64,000 nt of DNA from Streptomyces albogriseolus (GCA_014650475.1 BMVA01000009.1:248001-312000); one strand, 5' to 3'; shown: positions 1 to 12,054, counted from the stretch's first letter. Notes: a model not told the origin generated them from the sequence alone. A program made the numbers and translations.

Positions 1-468
<468 letters not shown>

Positions 469-637
469 GTTGCGACTTCCCGTACGTGAGGAGGGGGGCG
501 AGGGCCGGCCGAGCGGCCGGCGTGGACCGATCCACCAGTCTACGGCGTGCCCACGGTCGGCCGGCCGCTGTGTCGAACGCCTGGCCGACGTCCGGATCCC
601 GGCGTGTCTGACGGGCTGCCGAACACATAAAACGACC

Positions 638-643
638 TAAGTT
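638..643 (+). promoter_or_regulatory. Candidate -10 box TAAGTT, possibly leaderless
   Basis: TAAGTT ends six bases before the GTG start of the DUF6542 gene. That spacing would put the transcription start at or very near the start codon, giving a leaderless message. No strong -35 is visible. Confidence 0.35.
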
Positions 644-649
644 GGTCCA

Positions 650-1282
650 GTGGAGCAACACAGGACGCGACCCGCCCAGCACGGACCGCGACGCGAGCCG
701 GCGCCTGGCCCGTCGGCGACCCCCCGTACGTCACGGCCGCACGGCCCGCCGCTGCCCCCGCAGGCGGGGCGGGCGGCGGGCGGCGGGGTCGCCCGGTCCC
801 CGCGCGCCCAGCGGCCCCAGCGGCCGCCCGGACGCCGGCCCGCTCCCCCGCCCCCCGCGCGGCGCATTCGAGGGCCCCGGCTCACCGGGCTGGGCGGCGG
901 ACTGTTCTGCGGGGGCGTGATGCTGGTGCTCGGGCTGCTCACGGAGGCGTTGTTCGGAGCCTCGCTCACCGTCTACGGGGTGCTGTTCCTGCCGGTGTGC
1001 GTGCTCACCGCGCTGTGGGTGCGCGAGGGGGACCTGCTCATCGCGCCCGTCGTGGTGCCGATCGCCTTCGCGGTGGGGCTGGCGCCGGTGGCCGACGAGG
1101 GCGACGGGAGCACGCCGGACCGGCTGATGGGCATGGTGACCGGCCTCGCCACCCAGGCGGGCTGGCTCTACGGCGGGACCCTGCTCGCGGGTGTGCTGGT
1201 GCTCGTCCGCCGGGTGCGGCGGGTCCGGACCGCCAACCGGCGGCTCGCCCGCAACCGGGGGGCGGGCAGGGCCGCGGTCTGA
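650..1282 (+). CDS. DUF6542-type membrane protein
   Basis: A 210-residue protein of unknown function. Residues 1-75 are low-complexity Pro/Arg/Gly and probably disordered. From about residue 80 there are hydrophobic stretches around 83-110, 112-122, 130-145 and 178-187, consistent with four membrane helices and a short Arg-rich cytoplasmic tail. This layout fits the actinobacterial DUF6542 family usually found beside ychF. The start is GTG at 650, with no clear Shine-Dalgarno but a TAAGTT box just upstream. The family assignment is from memory of context and topology. Confidence 0.7.
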   Translation: MEQHRTRPAQHGPRREPAPGPSATPRTSRPHGPPLPPQAGRAAGGGVARSPRAQRPQRPPGRRPAPPPPARRIRGPRLTGLGGGLFCGGVMLVLGLLTEALFGASLTVYGVLFLPVCVLTALWVREGDLLIAPVVVPIAFAVGLAPVADEGDGSTPDRLMGMVTGLATQAGWLYGGTLLAGVLVLVRRVRRVRTANRRLARNRGAGRAAV

Positions 1283-1331
1283 CGATGACGGGGCCCCCGG
1301 CAGCGCGCCCCGGGGGCTGCTCGGTATCCGC

Positions 1332-2078
1332 CTACACCCCCGTGGCCGCCCGCATCGCCGCCCCCACGATGCCCGCGTTGTTCTGCAGGTGGGCCGGGAC
1401 GATCTCCGCCCTGATGCCGTCGATCTTCGGCAGGAACTTGTGCGCCTTGCGGCTGACGCCGCCGCCGATGACGAACAGTTCGGGCGAGAACAGCATCTCC
1501 ACGTGGGTGAGGTACTTCTGCACCCGGCGCGCCCACTCGTCCCACGTCAGGTCGTGGTCCTCCTTGGCCTTGCTGGACGCCCGCTTCTCCGCGTCGTGGC
1601 CCTTCAGCTCCAGGTGGCCCAGCTCGGTGTTGGGGACGAGGACGCCGTCCACGAACAACGCGCTGCCGATGCCCGTGCCGAAGGTCAGCACGATCACCGT
1701 GCCCTTGCGGTGCCGTCCGGCGCCGAAGTGCATCTCGGCGACGCCGGCCGCGTCCGCGTCGTTGACCACCGTCACCGGCAGGCCGCCCAGGCGGTCGCCG
1801 AGCAGCACGCGCGCGTCGGTGTCGATCCAGCCCTTGTCGACGTTGGCCGCCGTGCGGATCGTGGCGCCGTCGGTGACGACGCCGGGGAAGGTGACGCCGA
1901 CCGGGCCGGTCCAGCCGAAGTGGTCGACGACCTGCTTCACCCCGTCGGCCACCGCGTCCGGCGTGGCCGGGTGGGGGGTGAGGACCTTGCAGCGCTCCTG
2001 CGCCAGGTCCCCCTTGCCGAGGTCGACCGGGGCGCCCTTGATCCCGGATCCGCCGATGTCCACGCCGAAGATCTCCAT
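1332..2078 (-). CDS. ppgK: Polyphosphate glucokinase (ROK family)
   Basis: A 248-residue cytoplasmic ROK-family kinase that phosphorylates glucose with polyphosphate (and usually ATP) to give glucose 6-phosphate. The phosphate-1 loop DIGGSGIKG is at residues 6-14, the phosphate-2 region [11 protein letters not shown] is near the middle, and the substrate-side motif LGHLELKG follows. Length matches actinobacterial PpgK (~250 residues), which lacks the N-terminal HTH of ROK regulators. The ATG at 2076-2078 begins [10 protein letters not shown]. The gene is 77 bp downstream of ispH in the same direction and may be co-transcribed with it. Confidence 0.93.
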   Translation of the reverse strand: MEIFGVDIGGSGIKGAPVDLGKGDLAQERCKVLTPHPATPDAVADGVKQVVDHFGWTGPVGVTFPGVVTDGATIRTAANVDKGWIDTDARVLLGDRLGGLPVTVVNDADAAGVAEMHFGAGRHRKGTVIVLTFGTGIGSALFVDGVLVPNTELGHLELKGHDAEKRASSKAKEDHDLTWDEWARRVQKYLTHVEMLFSPELFVIGGGVSRKAHKFLPKIDGIRAEIVPAHLQNNAGIVGAAMRAATGV

Positions 2079-2155
2079 GGCACCACGTTACGACGACCGG
2101 GGGAAGGCCACCGGTCGTCGTCGGAGCAACTGCCCGCAGGGGGGCGGCCGGAGTG

Positions 2156-3160
2156 CTACGCCTCGCTGCCCGCGCCGCCCCGCCCGGCCGCCAGCGCGGC
2201 GGCCTCCTCGCGCAGGTCGCGGCGGAGCTCCTTCGGCAGGGAGAAGGTGATGGACTCCTCGGCCGCCTTGACGATCTCCACGTCCTCGAAGCCACGCTGC
2301 GACAGCCACTCCAGGACCTGCTCGACCAGCACCTCCGGCACCGAGGCGCCCGAGGTGACGCCGACCGTGGTGACGCCCTCCAGCCAGGCCTCGTCGATCT
2401 CGTCGGCGAAGTCCACCAGGTGGGCGTCACGGGCGCCCGCCAGCTTGGCGACCTCGACGAGCCGCTTGGAGTTGGAGGAGTTGCGGGAGCCGACGACGAT
2501 CACCAGGTCGGACTCGGCGCCCATCTGCTTCACCGCGAGCTGGCGGTTCTGCGTGGCGTAGCAGATGTCGTCGCTGGGCGGCGAGATCAGCTGGGGGAAC
2601 TTCTCCTTGAGGGCGTCGACGGTCTCCATGGTCTCGTCGACGCTGAGCGTGGTCTGGGAGAGCCAGACGACCTTGGACGGGTCGCGGACCTCGACCTTCT
2701 CCACGTCGCCGGGGCCGTCGACGAGCTGGATGTGGTCGGGGGCCTCGCCGGAGGTGCCGATGACCTCCTCGTGGCCCTCGTGCCCGATCAGGAGGATGTC
2801 GTAGTCCTCCTTGGCGAAGCGGACCGCTTCCTTGTGGACCTTGGTGACCAGCGGGCAGGTGGCGTCGATGGTGGCGAGCCGGCCGCGCTCGGCCTCCTCG
2901 TGGACGACGGGGGCGACGCCGTGCGCGGAGAACATCACGATGTTGCCCGGGGGCACCTCCTCCGTCCGCTCGACGAAGATCGCGCCCTTCTTCTCCAGGG
3001 TCTGCACGACGTACTTGTTGTGCACGATCTCGTGCCGGACGTAGACGGGAGCCCCGTACTGCTCCAGGGCCTTCTCGACAGCGATCACGGCGCGGTCCAC
3101 CCCCGCGCAGTAGCCCCGGGGGGCGGCGAGCAGGACACGGCGGCCAGTCGAAGCGGTCAT
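2156..3160 (-). CDS. ispH: 4-hydroxy-3-methylbut-2-enyl diphosphate reductase
   Basis: IspH (LytB) is the last enzyme of the MEP isoprenoid pathway: a [4Fe-4S] enzyme converting HMBPP to IPP and DMAPP. The three cluster cysteines are visible at C18 ([11 protein letters not shown]), C102 ([10 protein letters not shown]) and C200 ([11 protein letters not shown]). The 334-residue length is normal. The frame stays open far upstream, but that extension has no homology and runs antisense to xseA, so the start is placed at ATG 3158-3160 ([18 protein letters not shown]); ATG 3167-3169 is an alternative adding three residues. It is divergent from xseA. Confidence 0.95.
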   Translation of the reverse strand: MTASTGRRVLLAAPRGYCAGVDRAVIAVEKALEQYGAPVYVRHEIVHNKYVVQTLEKKGAIFVERTEEVPPGNIVMFSAHGVAPVVHEEAERGRLATIDATCPLVTKVHKEAVRFAKEDYDILLIGHEGHEEVIGTSGEAPDHIQLVDGPGDVEKVEVRDPSKVVWLSQTTLSVDETMETVDALKEKFPQLISPPSDDICYATQNRQLAVKQMGAESDLVIVVGSRNSSNSKRLVEVAKLAGARDAHLVDFADEIDEAWLEGVTTVGVTSGASVPEVLVEQVLEWLSQRGFEDVEIVKAAEESITFSLPKELRRDLREEAAALAAGRGGAGSEA

Positions 3161-3243
3161 GCGTCCCATCGTACGGGCCGTGCCCGCGGGGTCCGGGCAC
3201 GGTGCGCCGTCGGTGGCGGCGCACCGGTGTCGGCGGGGCGCAC

Positions 3244-3249
3244 TACGCT
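3244..3249 (+). promoter_or_regulatory. Candidate -10 box TACGCT for xseAB
   Basis: TACGCT sits seven bases upstream of the xseA ATG and no Shine-Dalgarno sequence precedes that ATG. This is the arrangement expected of a leaderless message; no convincing -35 box is seen. Confidence 0.35.
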
Positions 3250-3256
3250 CGCGGGC

Positions 3257-4465
3257 ATGGCTGTGAACACGTCCGCGGAAGCCCCCCTGCCGGTGGGAGA
3301 GGTGTCGCGGCTCATCGGCGGGTGGATCGACCGGCTCGGCGCGGTGTGGGTGGAGGGGCAGATCACCCAGCTGTCGCGGCGCCCGGGCGCGGGCGTGGTG
3401 TTCCTGACGCTGCGCGACCCGTCGTACGACATCTCGGTGGGGGTGACCTGCTACCGGCAGGTGTTCGACGCCGTCGCGGACGTGGTGAGCGAGGGCGCGC
3501 GGGTGGTCGTCCACTGCAAGCCGGAGTGGTACGCGCCCCGCGGGCAGCTGTCGCTGCGGGCCGCGGAGATCCGCCCGGTGGGGGTCGGGGAGCTGCTGGC
3601 GCGGCTGGAGCAGCTGAAGAAGTCGCTGGCGCGGGAGGGGCTGTTCGCGCCGGAGCGGAAGAAGCCGCTGCCGTTCCTGCCGCAGCTGATCGGGCTGGTG
3701 TGCGGGCGCGCGTCGGCGGCCGAGCGGGACGTGCTGGAGAACGCGCGGCACCGCTGGCCGGCGGTCCGCTTCGAGGTGCGGAACGTGGCGGTGCAGGGGG
3801 TGCACGCGGTGCCGCAGGTGGTCCAGGCCGTGAAGGAGCTGGACGCGCTCGAGGACGTGGACGTGATCGTCGTCGCGCGGGGCGGGGGCAGCGTGGAGGA
3901 CCTGCTGCCGTTCTCCGACGAGCAGCTCGTGCGGGCGGTGGCGGCCTGCCGTACGCCGGTCGTGTCGGCGATCGGGCACGAGCCGGACAGTCCGCTGCTG
4001 GACCTGGTCGCCGATCTGCGGGCCTCCACGCCGACCGACGCCGCCAAGAAGGTGGTGCCGGACGTGGGCGAGGAGTACGAGCGGGTGCGGATGCTGCGGG
4101 ACCGCGCGCGCCGCTGTGTGGGCGCCCTGCTGGAGCGGGAGGAGCGCGGGCTGGCGCACGCGCTGGCGCGGCCGTCGATACAGGACCCGCATCGGATGAT
4201 CGACGCGCGCGCCGAGGAGGTCTCGATGCTGCTGGACCGGGGGCGGCGAGCGCTGCGCCACCAGCTGGACCGCGCCGACTCCGAGCTGACGCACACGCAC
4301 GCGCGCGTGGTGGCCCTCTCCCCCGCCGCCACGCTGAAGCGCGGGTACGCGGTGCTGCAGCGGGAGGACGGGCACGCGGTGCGCGCGCCCGGTGAGGTGG
4401 AGGCGGGCGAGGTGCTCCGGGCGCGGGTGTCCGCGGGCGAGTTCACGGTACGGGTCGATGCATAG
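3257..4465 (+). CDS. xseA: Exodeoxyribonuclease VII large subunit
   Basis: A 402-residue large subunit of ExoVII, which degrades single-stranded DNA from both ends to short oligonucleotides in complex with several XseB subunits. An N-terminal OB-fold occupies roughly residues 15-110 ([18 protein letters not shown]). The catalytic domain follows with the conserved [31 protein letters not shown] and [17 protein letters not shown] motifs, then a helical, coiled-coil-like region and the C-terminal LKRGYAVLQ segment. The start is ATG 3257 ([16 protein letters not shown]). xseB follows after 10 bp, so the two form an operon. Confidence 0.95.
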   Translation: MAVNTSAEAPLPVGEVSRLIGGWIDRLGAVWVEGQITQLSRRPGAGVVFLTLRDPSYDISVGVTCYRQVFDAVADVVSEGARVVVHCKPEWYAPRGQLSLRAAEIRPVGVGELLARLEQLKKSLAREGLFAPERKKPLPFLPQLIGLVCGRASAAERDVLENARHRWPAVRFEVRNVAVQGVHAVPQVVQAVKELDALEDVDVIVVARGGGSVEDLLPFSDEQLVRAVAACRTPVVSAIGHEPDSPLLDLVADLRASTPTDAAKKVVPDVGEEYERVRMLRDRARRCVGALLEREERGLAHALARPSIQDPHRMIDARAEEVSMLLDRGRRALRHQLDRADSELTHTHARVVALSPAATLKRGYAVLQREDGHAVRAPGEVEAGEVLRARVSAGEFTVRVDA

Positions 4466-4475
4466 GGTGGACGGA

Positions 4476-4724
4476 ATGACCGGCAAGACGGAGCAGACGG
4501 CGGCGGCCGAGGCACTCGGCTACGAGCAGGCGCGGGACGAGCTGATCGAGGTCGTGCGCCGCCTGGAGGCGGGCGGCACGACGCTGGAGGAGTCGCTCGC
4601 GCTCTGGGAGCGGGGCGAGGAGCTGGCCAAGGTGTGCCGGCGCTGGCTCGACGGGGCGCGGGCCCGGCTGGACGCGGCGCTCGCGGAGGAGGAGCAGGAG
4701 GGGGCCGGGGACGACGAGAACTAG
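4476..4724 (+). CDS. xseB: Exodeoxyribonuclease VII small subunit
   Basis: The small helical subunit (82 residues) of ExoVII. The signature [20 protein letters not shown] then [15 protein letters not shown] is typical of XseB, followed by a conserved [13 protein letters not shown] helix and an acidic tail. The ATG at 4476 is chosen because it lies 10 bp after the xseA stop; an in-frame ATG at 4458 would overlap xseA and add six residues. It is probably translationally coupled to xseA. Confidence 0.93.
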   Translation: MTGKTEQTAAAEALGYEQARDELIEVVRRLEAGGTTLEESLALWERGEELAKVCRRWLDGARARLDAALAEEEQEGAGDDEN

Positions 4725-4730
4725 AGTCAG

Positions 4731-4759
4731 TTGAATGTTGAACTTCATAGCGGTACGCT
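4731..4759 (+). promoter_or_regulatory. Promoter of nitroreductase gene with direct-repeat operator
   Basis: TTGAAT (4731-4736) and TACGCT (4754-4759) are separated by exactly 17 bases, a good housekeeping sigma-70 type promoter. The -35 overlaps a direct repeat GTTGAA-T-GTTGAA (4730-4742), which could bind a redox- or substrate-responsive repressor. The resulting 5' UTR would be about 65 bases. Confidence 0.5.
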
Positions 4760-4830
4760 CGGCGCGGTAAACCGGACCGCGGTCCGATAGTGCCCTACGG
4801 GCCACCGTATCCCCCCTATGAGGTTCACGC

Positions 4831-5421
4831 ATGTCTCTCGTTCTCGACTCCGCCGCGCAGGACCTGCTGTTCCGCGAGGCGCGCACCGCCAACACGTTCA
4901 CCGACGAGCCGGTGACCGACGAGCAGGTGCGGGCCGTCTACGACCTGATCAAGTACGGCCCCACGTCCATGAACCAGTCGCCGCTGCGCGTCACGCTGGT
5001 CCGCTCCCCCGAGGCGCGGGAGCGTCTGGTGCGGCACATGGCCGAGGGCAACCGGTCCAAGACGGCCGCCGCGCCGCTCGTCGCGATCCTGTCCGCGGAC
5101 AACGAGTTCCACGAGGAGCTGCCGCAGCTCTTCCCGCACTTCCCGCAGGCCAAGGACGCCGTCTTCGGCGAGCGCCCGGTCCGGGAGTCCGCCGCCGCGC
5201 TGAACGCCGCCCTCCAGGCCGCGTACTTCATCATCGGCGTACGCGCCGCCGGCCTGGCCGCCGGCCCGATGACCGGCTGCGACATGGAGGGCCTGCGCAA
5301 GGAGTTCCTGGACGACGACCACACCCCGCTGATGGTCGTGAACATCGGCCGTCCCGGCCCCGACGCCTGGTTCCCGCGCAGCCCGCGCCTGGAGTACGAG
5401 CAGGTCGTCACCACCGTCTGA
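4831..5421 (+). CDS. Malonic semialdehyde reductase-like nitroreductase (RutE/HadB type)
   Basis: A 196-residue FMN-dependent nitroreductase-fold oxidoreductase. The N-terminal LLFREARTANTFTDEPVTDEQ and YGPTSMNQSPLRV segments match the RutE/YdfN branch, which reduces malonic semialdehyde or nitro/enone compounds with NAD(P)H; GRPGPDAWFPRSPRLEYEQVV is the typical C-terminus. The full length matches the branch (~195 residues). It has its own promoter and is followed by a bidirectional terminator, so it is monocistronic. No other rut pathway gene is nearby, so the physiological substrate is uncertain. Confidence 0.85.
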   Translation: MSLVLDSAAQDLLFREARTANTFTDEPVTDEQVRAVYDLIKYGPTSMNQSPLRVTLVRSPEARERLVRHMAEGNRSKTAAAPLVAILSADNEFHEELPQLFPHFPQAKDAVFGERPVRESAAALNAALQAAYFIIGVRAAGLAAGPMTGCDMEGLRKEFLDDDHTPLMVVNIGRPGPDAWFPRSPRLEYEQVVTTV

Positions 5422-5442
5422 GCCGCGCACGGGACGACGACG

Positions 5443-5483
5443 AGGGGCGGGGCCCCGGATCGGTGATCCGGGGCCCCGCCCCT
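5443..5483. terminator. Bidirectional terminator hairpin
   Basis: A perfect 19-bp GC-rich inverted repeat (5443-5461 and 5465-5483) with a GGT loop lies between two convergent genes. There is no long U tract, as is common in Streptomyces terminators. Confidence 0.85.
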
Positions 5484-5500
5484 GTGCGCGTGTGCGCCGG

Positions 5501-6025
5501 TCACTCCGTGCGGAGCGCCTCCGCCAGCTTGGTCATCTCCGCGAAGGACGCCGTGCCGGTCACCACGGTCGTCGAGCCCGGGGTGTTCTCCAGCACCAGG
5601 GCGTCGTACCGGTCGCCGTCGTAGCGGGTCCAGGTCCTGCCGTCGATCCGCTGCGTGGCGCCGGTCTCCTCCGCGCGCTGCGTCTTGTCCTCGATGAACG
5701 CCTTCCGCTTGCCCGCCGACTGCTCGACCGCCGCGTACTCGCCCTCGGGGGTGCGGAAACCCAGGTGCCAGGCCTCGTCCTCGGCGCCGCGGTAGCGCAC
5801 GGAGGTGGGCTTCCAGGTCTCGGGCAGCCCCTCGGGCGCGGCCACGGGGTAGGAGGCGGCACGGCGGGCGGTCAGCAGGTCGACGCGGTAGTCGACGCGC
5901 TTGACCTCTGGCTCACCGTCCGTGTGCGGGATGAACAGCCACACCACTCCCGCCGCGAGCACGATGAGGGCCAGGGAGAGAACCATGTCCCTGGCGGTCT
6001 TCTGCATGCTGTTCGTTCCTGCCAC
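5501..6025 (-). CDS. DUF4245 membrane-anchored protein
   Basis: A 174-residue actinobacterial protein of unknown function. One transmembrane helix lies at about residues 13-31 ([18 protein letters not shown]), followed by an extracytoplasmic domain with [21 protein letters not shown] and a conserved [18 protein letters not shown] segment. The GTG at 6023-6025 (MAGTNSMQK) is taken as the start; ATG 6005-6007 is possible. It is divergent from glpX. Confidence 0.8.
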   Translation of the reverse strand: MAGTNSMQKTARDMVLSLALIVLAAGVVWLFIPHTDGEPEVKRVDYRVDLLTARRAASYPVAAPEGLPETWKPTSVRYRGAEDEAWHLGFRTPEGEYAAVEQSAGKRKAFIEDKTQRAEETGATQRIDGRTWTRYDGDRYDALVLENTPGSTTVVTGTASFAEMTKLAEALRTE

Positions 6026-6150
6026 GCCCCCTATCGTCGCAGGTGCCCGGGGCGCTCATCCGTGGGGTCCCCTGCTCATTCTGTCTGCCTGACGCTAGAG
6101 TCATGGCCATACCCTCATCCGGCCGTCGTCGTACAGAAAGGTGCGCACCG

Positions 6151-7185
6151 ATGACCGAACACCACCACCTGCCGTCCGAGCTCGATGTCCCCTCCGAGGC
6201 CCCCGACCGCAACCTCGCCCTGGAACTCGTACGGGTCACCGAGGCGGCCGCGATGGCCGCGGGCCGCTGGGTAGGGCGCGGCGACAAGAACGGCGCCGAC
6301 GGTGCCGCGGTGCGCGCCATGCGCACCCTGGTCTCCACCGTCTCGATGAACGGCGTCGTCGTCATCGGCGAGGGCGAGAAGGACGAGGCCCCGATGCTCT
6401 TCAACGGGGAGCGCGTCGGCGACGGCACCGGCCCCGAGTGCGACATCGCGGTCGACCCGATCGACGGCACCACGCTCACCGCCAAGGGCATGACCAACGC
6501 CATCGCGGTACTCGCGGCGGCCGAGCGCGGCTCGATGTTCGACCCGTCGGCCGTGTTCTACATGGACAAGCTGGTCACCGGCCCGGAGGCGGCCGACTTC
6601 GTCGACATCAACGCCCCGGTGAGCGTGAACATCCGCCGGGTCGCCAAGGCGAAGCGGGTCACCCCCGAGGACGTCACCGTGGTGATCCTGGACCGGCCGC
6701 GGCACGAGGGCATCATCAAGGAGATCCGGGAGACCGGGGCGCGCATCAAGCTGATCTCCGACGGCGACGTGGCCGGCTCCATCCTGGCGCTGCGCGAGGG
6801 CACCGGCATCGACCTGCTGCTGGGCATCGGCGGCACCCCCGAGGGCATCATCTCGGCCTGCGCGGTGAAGTGCCTGGGCGGCACCATCCAGGGCAAGCTG
6901 TGGCCGAAGGACGACGAGGAGCGGCAGCGGGCCATAGACGCCGGGCACGACCTGGACCGGGTGCTGACCACCGAGGACCTGGTCACCGGGGACAACGTGT
7001 TCTTCGTGGCGACGGGCATCACCGACGGTGAGCTGCTGCGGGGTGTGCGGTACCGCTCGGAGACGGCGACGACCGACTCGATCGTGATGCGGTCGAAGTC
7101 GGGGACGGTGCGGCGGATCGACTCCGAGCACCGCCTGAGCAAGCTGCGGGCCTACAGCGCGATCGACTTCGACCGGGCCAAGTAG
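6151..7185 (+). CDS. glpX: Class II fructose-1,6-bisphosphatase
   Basis: A 344-residue gluconeogenic phosphatase hydrolysing fructose 1,6-bisphosphate to fructose 6-phosphate. The metal-binding motifs [10 protein letters not shown] (72-81) and VDPIDGTT (101-108) are intact, as are the [10 protein letters not shown] and [12 protein letters not shown] substrate-side motifs. The ATG at 6151 ([12 protein letters not shown]) follows an AGAAAGG ribosome-binding site; the upstream in-frame extension has no homology. A possible -10 box TAGAGT is at 6096-6101. Confidence 0.95.
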   Translation: MTEHHHLPSELDVPSEAPDRNLALELVRVTEAAAMAAGRWVGRGDKNGADGAAVRAMRTLVSTVSMNGVVVIGEGEKDEAPMLFNGERVGDGTGPECDIAVDPIDGTTLTAKGMTNAIAVLAAAERGSMFDPSAVFYMDKLVTGPEAADFVDINAPVSVNIRRVAKAKRVTPEDVTVVILDRPRHEGIIKEIRETGARIKLISDGDVAGSILALREGTGIDLLLGIGGTPEGIISACAVKCLGGTIQGKLWPKDDEERQRAIDAGHDLDRVLTTEDLVTGDNVFFVATGITDGELLRGVRYRSETATTDSIVMRSKSGTVRRIDSEHRLSKLRAYSAIDFDRAK

Positions 7186-7249
7186 GAGCGGCGCGATTCG
7201 GCGCGGGTGCCTGCGGCTCGCGGGCGGGTGCGGGTGCGTGGGGTTGATC

Positions 7250-7269
7250 GCGCAGTTCCCCGCGCCCCT
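7250..7269 (+). repeat. Partial copy of Streptomyces GCGCAGTTCCCC repeat
   Basis: The 20-mer GCGCAGTTCCCCGCGCCCCT occurs here downstream of glpX. It is identical to one arm of the full palindrome at 16907-16948 and to the copy at 16823-16842. Confidence 0.8.
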
Positions 7270-7310
7270 GGGGGAGTCGTGCCGCCCCGCGCCGGGAAGA
7301 GGCCGGCGCC

Positions 7311-7347
7311 GAAAGGGGCGCCCCCTGTGCGGAGGGGGTGCCCTTTT
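7311..7347. terminator. Imperfect terminator hairpin between glpX and wbl gene
   Basis: AAAGGGGCGCCCCCT pairs with AGGGGGTGCCCTTT allowing one bulge and one G-U pair. It lies between convergent glpX and the WhiB-like gene and could serve either direction. Confidence 0.5.
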
Positions 7348-7357
7348 GGGTTGGCGG

Positions 7358-7729
7358 TCAGCCCGCCGCGGCTATGCGGTTCTGCCGGGCCTTCTTCAGC
7401 TCCATCTCGCGGCGCCTGCGGCGGGCCAGGACGACACGGCGCTCCGCCGCGGTCAGGCCGCCCCAGACGCCGTAGGGCTCGGGCTGGAGCAGGGCGTGCT
7501 CGCGGCACTCCACCATGACCGGACAGCGGGCGCAGACCCGCTTGGCCGCCTCCTCGCGGGACAGCCGCGCGGCGGTCGGCTCCTTCGACGGCGCGAAGAA
7601 CAGGCCCGCCTCGTCGCGCCGGCACACCGCCTCGGTGTGCCAGGGGGCGTCCTGGTCCCTGTCCCGCGCTGCCACTCGCTGGGCCGGAACGGCGGCTACC
7701 TGCAGGGACGAATGCGGCGGTTGCAGCAC
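7358..7729 (-). CDS. wblI: WhiB-like iron-sulfur transcription factor
   Basis: A 123-residue Wbl protein. The four cluster cysteines are present at C36, C66, C69 and C75 (C-X29-C-X2-C-X5-C), followed by the GVWGG turn (87-91) and a strongly basic tail (RRVVLARRRRREM). Wbl proteins bind an O2/NO-sensitive [4Fe-4S] cluster and act with the major sigma factor region 4. The symbol wblI rests on its position beside glpX and the fumarases in other Streptomyces, recalled rather than verified. It is divergent from the DUF1707 gene by 166 bp and convergent with glpX. Confidence 0.88.
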   Translation of the reverse strand: MLQPPHSSLQVAAVPAQRVAARDRDQDAPWHTEAVCRRDEAGLFFAPSKEPTAARLSREEAAKRVCARCPVMVECREHALLQPEPYGVWGGLTAAERRVVLARRRRREMELKKARQNRIAAAG

Positions 7730-7895
7730 GGTCTACTCCTGACGACGGCTTCGCGAGCTGGCGAGTGCCGTGGATGCACGTGGGTCGGCCCGGCGTGAAT
7801 CCCTGGCGCCCTCCAAGGAGACGATGCGTCAAGGCTTACCCGATGTGCGCGCGCCTATGCACAGAGTCCCCAACGGGCCTCGGCCCGCGCGGTGT

Positions 7896-8591
7896 TCAGT
7901 GCCCCAGGTGCTTGCGCATGCTGCGGTCCACCGTGCGCTGCACACGGTCGAGGATGTCCTTCACGAGCTTGCCGCGCATCGGCCGGGCCTCGACGCTGCC
8001 CAGGATCGCCCACCCGTCGACGTAGATCACCGGGGCGTTGTCGTCGGGCGAGTCCTGCGGGTCCACCTCGAAGGCGCCGAGCACGCCGCCGCCGGTGCCG
8101 CGCAGCGACACGTTCTCCGGGACGCGGATCTCGACGCTGCCGAAGACGGAGAACGCCTTGATCATCACCTGCTGATGGTCGAACAGCGCCTCGCTGAGGT
8201 CTATCTCCACGCTGCCGAAGACCGCGTACGCGTGGATGCGGCGGCCGGTGCGCCAGCGGCCCTTGCGGGCGGCGGCGCTGAACACCGCGACCACGGTGTC
8301 GTCGGGGTCGACCGGGAAGACGCCCGTGGCGGGGCGGACGGGCGCGGAGAAGGGGGCCGCGCGCCGCTGGTGGGCGGCGGGCAGGTCCTGGATAAACCTT
8401 TCCAGCTCGCCCAGCGTCTTGGCGGTCAGCACGCCCTCGACGCGCTCGGCGTGCTCGTCGGCGGCCAGCCGGCCCTCGGCGTGCGCCTCGTGCAGGAGGT
8501 CGACGATGCGGTCCCGGTCGGCGTCGGAGGCGCGCAGCTCGGTGCTCCGCGGCGTCGTGTCCGGCTGCTGGGGGTGCTTCTGAAGGTCCAC
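7896..8591 (-). CDS. DUF1707 domain protein
   Basis: A 231-residue protein beginning with a DUF1707 domain at about residues 18-72 (ELRASDADRDRIVDLLHEAHAEGRL, then a VEGVLTAKTLGEL stretch). The second half is a beta-rich repeat region (VFGSVEIDL, VFGSVEIRVPENV, ILGSVEARPMRGK) like the LiaF/DUF4097-type C-terminal fold. No membrane helix is visible, so it is probably cytoplasmic or membrane-peripheral. The function is unknown. It is divergent from the class I fumarase gene. Confidence 0.85.
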   Translation of the reverse strand: MDLQKHPQQPDTTPRSTELRASDADRDRIVDLLHEAHAEGRLAADEHAERVEGVLTAKTLGELERFIQDLPAAHQRRAAPFSAPVRPATGVFPVDPDDTVVAVFSAAARKGRWRTGRRIHAYAVFGSVEIDLSEALFDHQQVMIKAFSVFGSVEIRVPENVSLRGTGGGVLGAFEVDPQDSPDDNAPVIYVDGWAILGSVEARPMRGKLVKDILDRVQRTVDRSMRKHLGH

Positions 8592-8745
8592 GGCAGCAGC
8601 GTACCCAAACGCGATAGATCGCGACTACCCCACGGCGCGGACAACTGAGGACAACCTCACAGGATCGGCGTCCGCGGCAGGTCCTAGGCTGGGAAGGCCC
8701 GCCGACGGAGGCGGGCGGTCTTCCGTCGAGTGAGGAATGGGCGAG

Positions 8746-10413
<1,668 letters not shown>

Positions 10414-10499
10414 CCGGGGTCCGGGGCGGAGCCCTGTGTCCGCATAGCGGAATCTCTGTGCTGCTTTCGGACAAACATGGTTCCGCCCCGCCCCGTGCC

Positions 10500-10564
10500 G
10501 TTGATTCGATCAACAACCACTGTGACTCTTCCTGACAGCCCGGGCATGCACATGCCATGCCCGG
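10500..10564 (+). promoter_or_regulatory. Two inverted repeats upstream of the M28 aminopeptidase gene
   Basis: GTTGAT-TCG-ATCAAC (10500-10514) and CCGGGCATG-CACATGC-CATGCCCGG (10540-10564) are perfect inverted repeats. They occupy the region just upstream of the ribosome-binding site and are candidate operator sites. Confidence 0.4.
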
Positions 10565-10607
10565 CCATCGTGTGGCGACCCCACAGCCACCGTCCGGAGG
10601 AGTCCAG

Positions 10608-12038
10608 GTGAAACGAAGATTCGCCATGGCGGGCACCCTGCTCGCCCTCGTGCTCGGCTTCGGCACACTCCCCGCCGCGGCCACCCCGTCCGGCACGTCC
10701 CCCGCCTCCAGCACCACCGCTCTCGCCGCCCCCGACATCGGCATCACCGCGGTGCGGGCCCACCTCGACGAGCTCAGCGCCGCCGCCGCCCGCAACGGCG
10801 GCAACCGCCGGTCCACGGGCCAGGGTTACCGCGACTCGGTCGCCTATGTGAAAGGCAAGCTGCAGGCCGCGGGGTACACCGTCACCGAGCAGCCCTGCAC
10901 CTCCGGCTGCACCAGCGGCGCCGGGCCCAACCTGATCGCCGAATGGCCCCAGGGCGACGCGAACAGCGTCTACATGTTCGGCGCCCACCTCGACGGCGTC
11001 TCCGCCGGGCCCGGCATGAACGACAACGGCTCCGGCTCCGCCGCCCTGCTGGAGAACGCCCTGACGCTCGCCCGGGAGAACCCGGACATGCGCAACCGGG
11101 TCCGCTTCGCCTGGTGGACCGACGAGGAGCAGGGCCTCAACGGCAGCGACTTCTACGTCCGTACGCTGTCCTCGACGGAACGCTCCAGGATCAAGGCGTA
11201 CTACAACTTCGACATGGTCGCCTCGCTCAACGGCGGCTACTTCGTCAACCACATCACCTCCGCGGCCGCCGCGCCGATGAAGGCGTACTGGGACTCGCTC
11301 GGCCTCCAGCCCGAGGAGAACACCGAGGGCGCCGGCCGCAGCGACGACTACTCCTTCGAGCGGTACTCCATCCCCACGTCCGGCTACGCGATGGGCGCGA
11401 GCGCCCGCAAGACCTCCGCGCAGGCCGCCAAGTGGGGCGGCACGGCAGGCTCGGCGTACGACCCCTGCTACCACCGGGCGTGCGACACGCTGGCCAACAT
11501 CAACACCACCGGGCTCGACCGCGCGGCCGACGGTATCGCCTACACCCTGTGGCAGCAGGCCGTCGGCACCGGCGGCGGGGGCACCTGCGACCCGGCCGGC
11601 GTCGTCGGCAACGGCGGGTTCGAGAGCGGGACCGCGCCCTGGACCGGCACCACCGCGGTGATCGCCGCCCACACCGGCCGGACTGCGCACGGCGGCACCC
11701 GCTTCGCCTGGCTCGGTGGCAACGGCTCCACGAGCACCGAGTCGGTCGGCCAGACGGTGACCGTGCCGGCGGACTGCACGCGCGCGTCGCTGGTCTTCTG
11801 GCTCCAGATCGAGACCGCCGAGTCCGGCAGCCGGGCGTACGACACGTTCAGCGTCCGGGTGAACGGGTCCACGCTGGCGACCTGGTCCAACGTGCACGCG
11901 GGCGGCGGCTGGACGCAGCGGTCGGCCGACCTGTCCGCGTACGCCGGGCAGACGGTCACCCTGACCTTCACCGCCACCGAGGACTACAGCCTCCAGACCG
12001 GCTTCCTGCTGGACGACGTGAGCCTCCAGAACGCCTGA
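10608..12038 (+). CDS. Secreted M28 family aminopeptidase
   Basis: A 476-residue exported di-zinc aminopeptidase similar to the Streptomyces griseus aminopeptidase family. A signal peptide spans about residues 1-25 ([18 protein letters not shown], then an Ala-rich cleavage region). The catalytic domain (~45-315) has [20 protein letters not shown] (zinc His and Asp), [12 protein letters not shown] (catalytic Glu pair), NFDMVAS and [11 protein letters not shown]. After about residue 330 comes a jelly-roll domain ([10 protein letters not shown] ... [11 protein letters not shown]), probably for binding or processing. The GTG at 10608 follows CGGAGGAG. Confidence 0.93.
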   Translation: MKRRFAMAGTLLALVLGFGTLPAAATPSGTSPASSTTALAAPDIGITAVRAHLDELSAAAARNGGNRRSTGQGYRDSVAYVKGKLQAAGYTVTEQPCTSGCTSGAGPNLIAEWPQGDANSVYMFGAHLDGVSAGPGMNDNGSGSAALLENALTLARENPDMRNRVRFAWWTDEEQGLNGSDFYVRTLSSTERSRIKAYYNFDMVASLNGGYFVNHITSAAAAPMKAYWDSLGLQPEENTEGAGRSDDYSFERYSIPTSGYAMGASARKTSAQAAKWGGTAGSAYDPCYHRACDTLANINTTGLDRAADGIAYTLWQQAVGTGGGGTCDPAGVVGNGGFESGTAPWTGTTAVIAAHTGRTAHGGTRFAWLGGNGSTSTESVGQTVTVPADCTRASLVFWLQIETAESGSRAYDTFSVRVNGSTLATWSNVHAGGGWTQRSADLSAYAGQTVTLTFTATEDYSLQTGFLLDDVSLQNA

Positions 12039-12054
12039 CACCCCCCACGGGCGC

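Noticed and set aside
3161-4486. Long N-terminal extension of ispH on the minus strand
   Set aside because: The frame is open because of high GC, but it lies antisense to xseA, has no homology and is His/Arg/Pro-rich shadow sequence.
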